Assembly (NCBI GenBank): GCA_963978545.1
Contig: OZ021733.1
Span: forward strand, 30,751,330 to 30,815,329
Reading direction: 5' to 3'
Length of the DNA: 64,000 nt
Source of the DNA: Linyphia triangularis
Taxonomy: Eukaryota > Arthropoda > Arachnida > Araneae > Linyphiidae
Part shown: one piece after another, positions 58,612 to 64,000 of the stretch
Position numbering within the stretch: position 1 is the first letter of the stretch
Layout of the letters: each line of letters starts with the position of its first letter
Made by a program: the position numbers and the translations under genes
The notes under the pieces: generated by a model
What the model saw: only the letters and a program-made list of their open reading frames with translations
What the model was told of the DNA's origin: nothing
The model's database searches: none

Positions 58612-59265
58612 CAGGGCCTGACCATGACAAGTTGAAGTACACGGCCTGGACATTTTCCGGGGCCCCTTTTTCAAACGTAACATTAATTAGAAATGGGCTT
58701 GACACAAAGTCAAATGAATTAACATTAAATACAAAAAAAGTTGGTAAATTAATGTTAATATTGTTTTCTAAAAGCTATTTATTTTATCACAAATAAAGAA
58801 ACACATTTCAAGCAAACAAAATTATAAATCAAAAGAGAAAAAACTTTGTTATGTATTACGTTGCATTTTACTATCACAAAGTGTAGTATTATCTATGACA
58901 ACAATATCTTCAGCATTATTCGCAACTTCAGAGTCGACATTTACTGATCTCACAATGAATTCGTCAAGACTTTCTTTCAATTTTTTTTTTCTCTATCTTT
59001 CAAGAAAACTTGTATGATGGTTGATGATGGATGATGATAAAACGGTAATGATGGTTTATTTGAATATATACTCTCTGAAATACTAAAGACGGTTCAAAAT
59101 CAATACAAAATGGTTTTTATTTAAAACTTCTTTTATACAAATTATAAAATATATTCACATAGCTTTTGTGAAACAAAAGTTATAGGTTTTCAGCCAAATT
59201 CGGGGCTCTTTAAAATCATGGGTCCAAGGCCGTGGCTTGTGGGTCTAGGCGATGATCAGGGCCTG
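58612..59265. mobile_element. Non-autonomous hAT-like element, 654 bp
   Basis: The ends CAGGGCCTGACCAT and ATGATCAGGGCCTG are inverted repeats with few mismatches. Flanks ATTATGAA (58604-58611) and ATTACGAG (59266-59273) agree at six of eight positions, a drifted 8-bp duplication. The interior has no transposase. Confidence 0.7.
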
Positions 59266-59374
59266 ATTACGAGATAGTATTAAGCCAATTATCGGACTTC
59301 CTGGTTGCATTATTTCGGGTATCTTAACTATTTGGATCGACCTCCCAGAATAGGTGGTTTCTTCTTGACGTAAT

Positions 59375-59950
59375 GCTTTCTAAATCATTTATATTAACTT
59401 CGATTTTGGGTTTGGGTTGTCTATGAAGGGAAAGTCTGCGGAACCCTAATTAACCCCCTTACCTTCGTGCAATCGGTCTGAAACTTAGGAGATAGATTCG
59501 ATGTCAATGATAATGCATTCTATCAAATTTTGGGGTTGTACCTGTCACAAAGAGGTCGCTTTTAAAAAATACTAATAAACCAACTTGCCGTCATCCAATC
59601 GCACAAAAATAGTATTTAACCGACCATTTAAGAAACTCATCCCTGTTGCCAAAATTTTTTCTATAAATAAATAAATTGTTTTATTCAGGAAAAAAAAAAG
59701 ATATTTGCATGTGATTGCATAATTTCACGTTAATTTTTAATAAATAAATTTTGAAACGTATTTTGCCGCACATTTTGCTGTTATAAATGTTTTTGATTTA
59801 TAAAATTAGATGCAAACACCAAGAACGAGCTGTTTACACAATCGACGCTGTGTTGATGAATATAAAAATTGGCAATGCATATAAAGTATTTATATTAAAA
59901 ACTTTGTTTTTAAGGGTTATATTATTAGTAGTCCTAGACTTGCTGTAATG
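59375..59950 (+). repeat. Dispersed repeat family Q, copy 3
   Basis: Starts ttatattaacttcgatttt and matches copies at 36.1 and 39.8 kb in the same orientation, including gatagattcgatgtc, gacaatgcattctatc-type and tttttgatttataaaattag blocks. It begins about 100 bases after the hAT-like element. Confidence 0.75.
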
Positions 59951-60314
59951 AATTTTGGAAAAGTATGTGTAAAAAATGCCTCAACAATGCACCGAAAAAA
60001 ATTTGGACTGCTATAATGTGAAGCAAAATCAATCTTAAAACTTTAAAAAAATACAATGTTTCCTAAAGAAATGCTCAAAAATCTGCTTTCCGAAAATGAC
60101 ATTAAAACGGTTTTTATTCTTCTTATTCCCCATTAATTTTTAATGATGGGCATAGTAAATTTTATGGTTGTTGGGATTAAATATTTTCCTTTCATACTCT
60201 ACCGAAACTTCATCCCAGAGGTCATTAAAGAAAAATTCACTGCATTTACGTCTCGAGTACAAGAAAACCAGAAAACTCACAACATGCATTCCGATAAGTG
60301 GCACAAGGCAATAT
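59951..60314. other. Unassigned stretch before the second solo LTR
   Basis: No recognised feature; short frames look like chance. Confidence 0.4.
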
Positions 60315-60730
60315 TGTTACGAATTTTCCACAGAGGCAATGATGGCACAGTTTTTATTAGATAAAAACTATTATTTATTCACTTCAAAAGCTCACAAAAT
60401 TTATTCGAAGAACACTGCAATCACTATCAAGCTTCAACACAAGCTTCAATTACAATAACTTCGAATTCAGCGATAATTCAGGTCAGACACACTCAAAGCT
60501 TTCGGCTTTCTTCGAGTTCCAATGTCAAACTGTCCGTCGATTTTAGATGCGGTCGAATTTATAAGCGCGTGAGAACCTTCTCGAAATATCCAGTCAATTC
60601 GTCGAAAAAAAGAAACATCTCGAAATTTCCCGTTTACTTTAGGTGTTGCCACCTTTTTCTAACCAGTATTACCGTTGATAATAAATAAAATAAAATACAA
60701 TAGAATTTTAAATGCGTGATTCAATGTTCA
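60315..60730 (-). mobile_element. Solo LTR, copy 2 (minus orientation)
   Basis: Reverse complement of the LTR at 26080-26501, ending tgttacgaattttccac on the plus strand. It keeps the AATAAA-type signal, the TATAAATTCG box and the GGTGGCAACACCT block. No internal region lies beside it. The 61-codon minus frame inside it is not a gene. It abuts the 5' side of the Tc1-like pseudogene, whose start it may have removed. Confidence 0.75.
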
Positions 60731-60768
60731 CTGTGTCAAGGGTTATGACAGCCTACACAAAACTGAGA

Positions 60769-61178
60769 AAAGCTTTCCATGCGAAGCAGAACAGAGGCCG
60801 AAAGTCGAAGATGACCGACAGGGATAGATGATTGTTGAATAGGATAGTCGTCCGAAAACGTAAGACTACACTGCCGCAAATAACTTCTGAGATGAACACC
60901 CATATTCAGAAATCTGTATCCGCTAAAATTATTCAATGGGAAATGCATACTGCAAACATTCATGGTAGAGTAGCCATTCCAAAACAGTCAGTGTCGCCGT
61001 AAAATGTTATGAAGCGACATTAGTGGTGCCGAGACCACCAAAACTAATGAGAACATGTAATCTAGTCGGAAGAATCATCATTTACATTATTTCAGACCAC
61101 CGGACGTGTGTTCGTCTGGCGAACACTGGCAAAGGCATTTCATGTTGACTGTCTGGTTCCTGCCGTGAAGCATGGAGG
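60769..61178 (+). pseudogene. Tc1-like transposase, N-terminal and middle part (broken)
   Basis: The frame reads HAKQNRGRKSKMTDRDR, stop, RIVVRKRKTTLPQITSEM (the paired DNA-binding region), NIHGRVAIPKQSVSP, several stops, then SEESSFTLFQTTGRVFVWRT and LVPAVKHGG. These match the Tc1 family in order. Tc1 transposases cut and paste DNA with a DD34E triad; here the first catalytic motif SDES has become SEES. At least five in-frame stops disable the gene. The frame is cut at VKHGG by the hAT insertion and continues at 63748. Confidence 0.9.
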
Positions 61179-62032
61179 CAATGGCGGATCCAGCCAGGGC
61201 GCCCCCCCCCCCTCAGGTGGAGTCTTTTTTTACAATTTACAGAAATAAATAAATAATAATAATAAATTATTTTTTTTCCTAAGTTTTTTTCCATAGGTTC
61301 ACGCAACAATTATATTTTAACCTTCATCTAATTTCTGAAAAAAGTAACAAAAAAAAAAGCTTATTTTTGTACCAAGGTTCTATTTATAGCCTTCTCTCTT
61401 CCCATTCAAATGGATGTTGGAAGACTGTACAAGTATTTAAACCTCCACCCTCTTGTTCTTGAAGATATCTTGGACCCCTGATACCCGATCCCTTTTCTGT
61501 CGAGCGGGAGGAAGAGATTTTGACTCGTATGCGTAATGTTCAACTCCAACCATGGGGGAAAAAATAATGAGAGGTTGACTATTTGGGTTACTCCCGGAAA
61601 TGGTCACCCCCATTCAACTGGACATGGTAATAGGCTAAACTTAACCTTCCTCTTCCTTTCTTTCAAAAGTTTTATTTATTAACTGCATAAGAACTCGTCC
61701 AGCTCTAATTTCTGTTTCGGCTTGTAAATAAGAATCATATTTGAATTTCGATTAACAATCCTCTTTTGCACCACACTTGAAAGGTATGCCAATTGCTTTT
61801 TTACATAAAATAGACTTATAAACAATTTTGTAAGAAGTATTATCTGTGTAAAGTAGTACTACAGCAGCAGAATTAATTATTTAAAAAAAATATCGCTTTC
61901 AAAACCTGTACGAAATTAAACGAATGAATTAATAAAATAAATGTGTATGTTTTTTACGATAATTTGAAAAGTTTTGTAGAAATATTCACCTGGACATGCT
62001 TTCAAATTCTTTTTTTTTTTCTTTTTTTTTTT

Positions 62033-62063
<31 letters not shown>

Positions 62064-62369
62064 GTATTGAAGAAGTAATGCAAGAAATATTGCACTTTAA
62101 GTAATTATAATTCTTACGGCATAATATATATACATAATTTTAGAGAAGGCTAAGATTACTCTAATTTTATTCTAAGCCTATTCTTCCAAAACATAATTTT
62201 TATGAAACTTCTGGTTCTTGTTCAAAAGTTTCGTGAAAGAAGTAAAATAATATTGCAATTCGAAATGAAGTTCCTAATTTTTTTTAAATACAATGATCCT
62301 CCTACAATCTCTCTCTTCCAGTTATAATTGAAGAATTGGAACAAAATATTTCAGTATGCGATGTTTTTT

Positions 62370-62930
62370 TAATTTGTCACCGGATTGATATAATTTACCT
62401 ATTTTGTTTTCATTACTTTAAAAAAATGCCCAGTTTGGCGATTATTTAAAAAAAACGCCGCTGAAACGGGGAAAATTGTGATATGATTTTCAATAAACAC
62501 TGCATTATCTTTTCTTTTAAGTGCAACAGAGCAGAAATAGTCGTTGATGGGCGTTCACATTATCTCATTTCTACGGAGGCGGGAATGATTAGAACACCTT
62601 TAAAGGCATTTTTATAGCAATTTTAATCAAAATCGTTAAAACCATTTTTTGGTAATCGCTGAAAAACGTAATTTTTTCAATATCAACTACTTAATACACA
62701 TGTGCAATTTTGACGAAAACCATAATGCCAGGTCCCATGGCTATCAACAACTTGTGCATAAAAATTGAACATCGCAGGTCAATCCGTTTTGGGAGTTATG
62801 CTGATAACTAACAGGCACAAACATTTTTTTGAACTCATCACGTTCCAAAACGTGTAGAAATGCATTAAAATCGATTTTTTTTTTTACTAAATTCAATTCT
62901 TTTATACCATACGGGTAATTGAAAGTAAAA
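62370..62930 (+). repeat. Dispersed repeat family M, copy inside the hAT element
   Basis: Parallels 44560-45250, with shared aaaatgcccagtttgg, gaacacctttaaaggcattt, caattttgacgaaaacc, attgaacatcgcaggtcaat and cgttccaaaacg. Either this repeat is part of this hAT family or it inserted into it. Confidence 0.75.
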
Positions 62931-63001
62931 AAAAAAAAAATAAGGATGTATAAAATCACACCAAATATATATATTAGTGCTGGTAAACTAATACCTAAGA
63001 C

Positions 63002-63530
63002 CATAAGAAAAACAAAAAAATTGGTTCGTTGATCAAACTTGACAAAAATGTTCTATATTTGTCATGAAAATGAATATTCAAATGAGTCCATAAAAGTATC
63101 TAGCAAAGAAGGGGGGTTTTGGGGGGGGGGGGGTCAAGGGGTTTTGTGGCTGAAAAATTAATTTTGGAGCAATCTAGGCATGTGACACAAGTTTTTAGAG
63201 TACTTTTTTTTATGCTGAATCGAATGAAAGAAAGCAAAACGATATAACTAATCTAAAAAAAGTTAGTTCTTTTTTATAAACGAAAACACATGTAAAATCA
63301 AAGGAAAGGTAAAATACAATATTAAAAAATAAAAAATTCGTCCGTTCATGAAACTTTGCAAAAACGTTTTATTTGTCCTGAGTATAAAGAAACAAAGGAG
63401 TTCATAAAAATGTCTAGCATAGAAGGGTGTTTTTTGATGAGTGGGAGGGGGAGTTATTTTTTTTTTTTTTTTTTTTTAAACTGAAAAGTAATTTTGGTAT
63501 AACCTGGGCATTTCACCTTATGCTAAGATA
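63002..63530 (+). repeat. Diverged tandem duplication, ~330-bp period, with G runs
   Basis: Two units share (a/t)tcgt(t/c)(g/c).tcatgaaacttg.caaaaa, agt.cataaaa(g/a)t(a/g)tctagca, aagaagggggg and attttgg...aatct/cctgggcat. The first unit has G runs at 63111-63132. Moderately diverged. Confidence 0.65.
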
Positions 63531-63747
63531 GCGAGTCAAAAATGTGACGGGAAAAAAAAGGGGCGGGGGGATGGTCAATCAATGGATACGGATTATCTTG
63601 AAGTATATTTCTAGAACACTGCATAGAATTTTTTTTTTTTTTTTTTTTTAATAATTTTTTTAAATATTCGATTTCATCCTGGCTAAGGCACAGGCGTTGC
63701 GCCCCCCCCCCCCTCAGGAAAATCCTAGATCCACCACTGCATGGAGG

Positions 63748-64000
63748 GGGCTCTGCGATGGTGTAAGGAGTTATTTCTTGGCCCGGCTTGGATCCACTTA
63801 TAGCCCTGAGAGAGATGGTCACAGACGAGCATTATTGCAATACTCTTGCAGATCATTTACACCCTATGCTTCAGATTCTGTTTCCTGGAGAACGTCCCTT
63901 ATTCCAAAATGACAACGCCCCTGTACACCCGGCTCGCTGTGTTCAAACATGGTTAGATGAGCATAATGATGAAGTGGAACATCTCACGAGGTGTTCTCAG
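63748..64000 (+). pseudogene. Tc1-like transposase, C-terminal part (continues beyond window)
   Basis: The frame continues from 61178 after removal of the hAT element: GSAMV, stop, then ISWPGLDPLIALREM, LADHLHPMLQILFPGERP, then LFQNDNAPVHPARCVQTWLD. The QNDNAPVH motif carries the second catalytic aspartate of the DD34E triad. The third acid would lie just past the window edge. Apart from one stop this half is well kept. Confidence 0.9.

Larger units (their letters stand above)
61179..63739. mobile_element. hAT element, 2561 bp, inserted in the Tc1 transposase; perfect 8-bp target-site duplication
   Basis: The ends CAATGGCGGATCCAGCC and CTAGATCCACCACTG are inverted repeats of the CAGTGG(C/T)GGATC type, and both carry a C run just inside. 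CATGGAGG flanks both ends (61171-61178 and 63740-63747). Removing one copy rejoins the Tc1 frame exactly at ...KHGG/GS. No transposase is visible inside. The interior holds repeat family M (62370-62930), long T runs, and a diverged tandem at 63002-63530. Confidence 0.95.

Noticed and set aside
60467..60652. 61-codon minus frame MATPKVNGKFRD...
   Set aside because: Lies wholly inside the solo LTR, and the matching LTR at 26 kb does not keep the frame.

Overview
This window is strongly AT-rich eukaryotic DNA with very few genes and many transposable-element remains. The mix includes tRNA-derived SINEs, Tc1/mariner, hAT, piggyBac and pogo-like DNA transposons, a non-LTR retrotransposon tail, solo LTRs, decayed satellites and long homopolymer runs. 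It suggests an arthropod nuclear genome. The style of the Tc1 copy at the right edge and of the solo LTRs fits a spider or another arachnid, but that assignment is inference. No operon, CRISPR array or prokaryotic signal is present.

Only one ordinary host gene is recognisable: a small single-exon Gemin7-like Sm-fold protein on the minus strand (57252-57512). A possible short first coding exon lies on the plus strand just 3' of it (56980-57007). If that exon is real, the Gemin7-like gene sits antisense inside its first intron. One more candidate internal exon (33784-33866) has good splice signals but no recognised product.

Layout. 1-12 kb: an old dispersed repeat (paired with 54.6-55.4 kb), a piggyBac MITE, a SINE remnant and the first copy of a ~950-bp duplicated block. 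12-19.3 kb: the second copy of that block between 89-bp direct repeats, then three decayed tandem arrays and a pogo/Tigger-like MITE. 20.3-23.6 kb: a 1.86-kb hAT element holding a TA/TACA microsatellite and an RFX-type X-box, a piggyBac MITE, and a deleted hAT with a surviving transposase C-terminus. 24-28 kb: a perfect local duplication, a mariner-type pseudogene, a solo LTR, a LINE tail inserted in a tandem array, and a palindromic MITE. 30-35 kb: a 740-bp foldback element and ~290-bp tandem repeats. 36-43.9 kb: a dispersed family, a SINE with a palindromic 3' domain split by a hAT element, a long-TIR element, and a 112-bp satellite that starts at the end of another repeat. 44-55 kb: further SINEs, palindromes, a TIR element, and piggyBac and hAT remains. 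57-64 kb: the Gemin7-like gene, a hAT MITE, a second solo LTR, and a Tc1-like transposase pseudogene split by a 2.56-kb hAT element.

The strongest evidence is structural: target-site duplications read directly for five hAT elements, two piggyBac MITEs, one LINE and two SINEs. These allow a partial insertion history to be reconstructed. I found no convincing new protein-coding system. The most unusual signals are the SINE with a foldback tail, the satellite that appears to grow out of a transposon end, the block flanked by 89-bp direct repeats, and the possible nested Gemin7-like gene.
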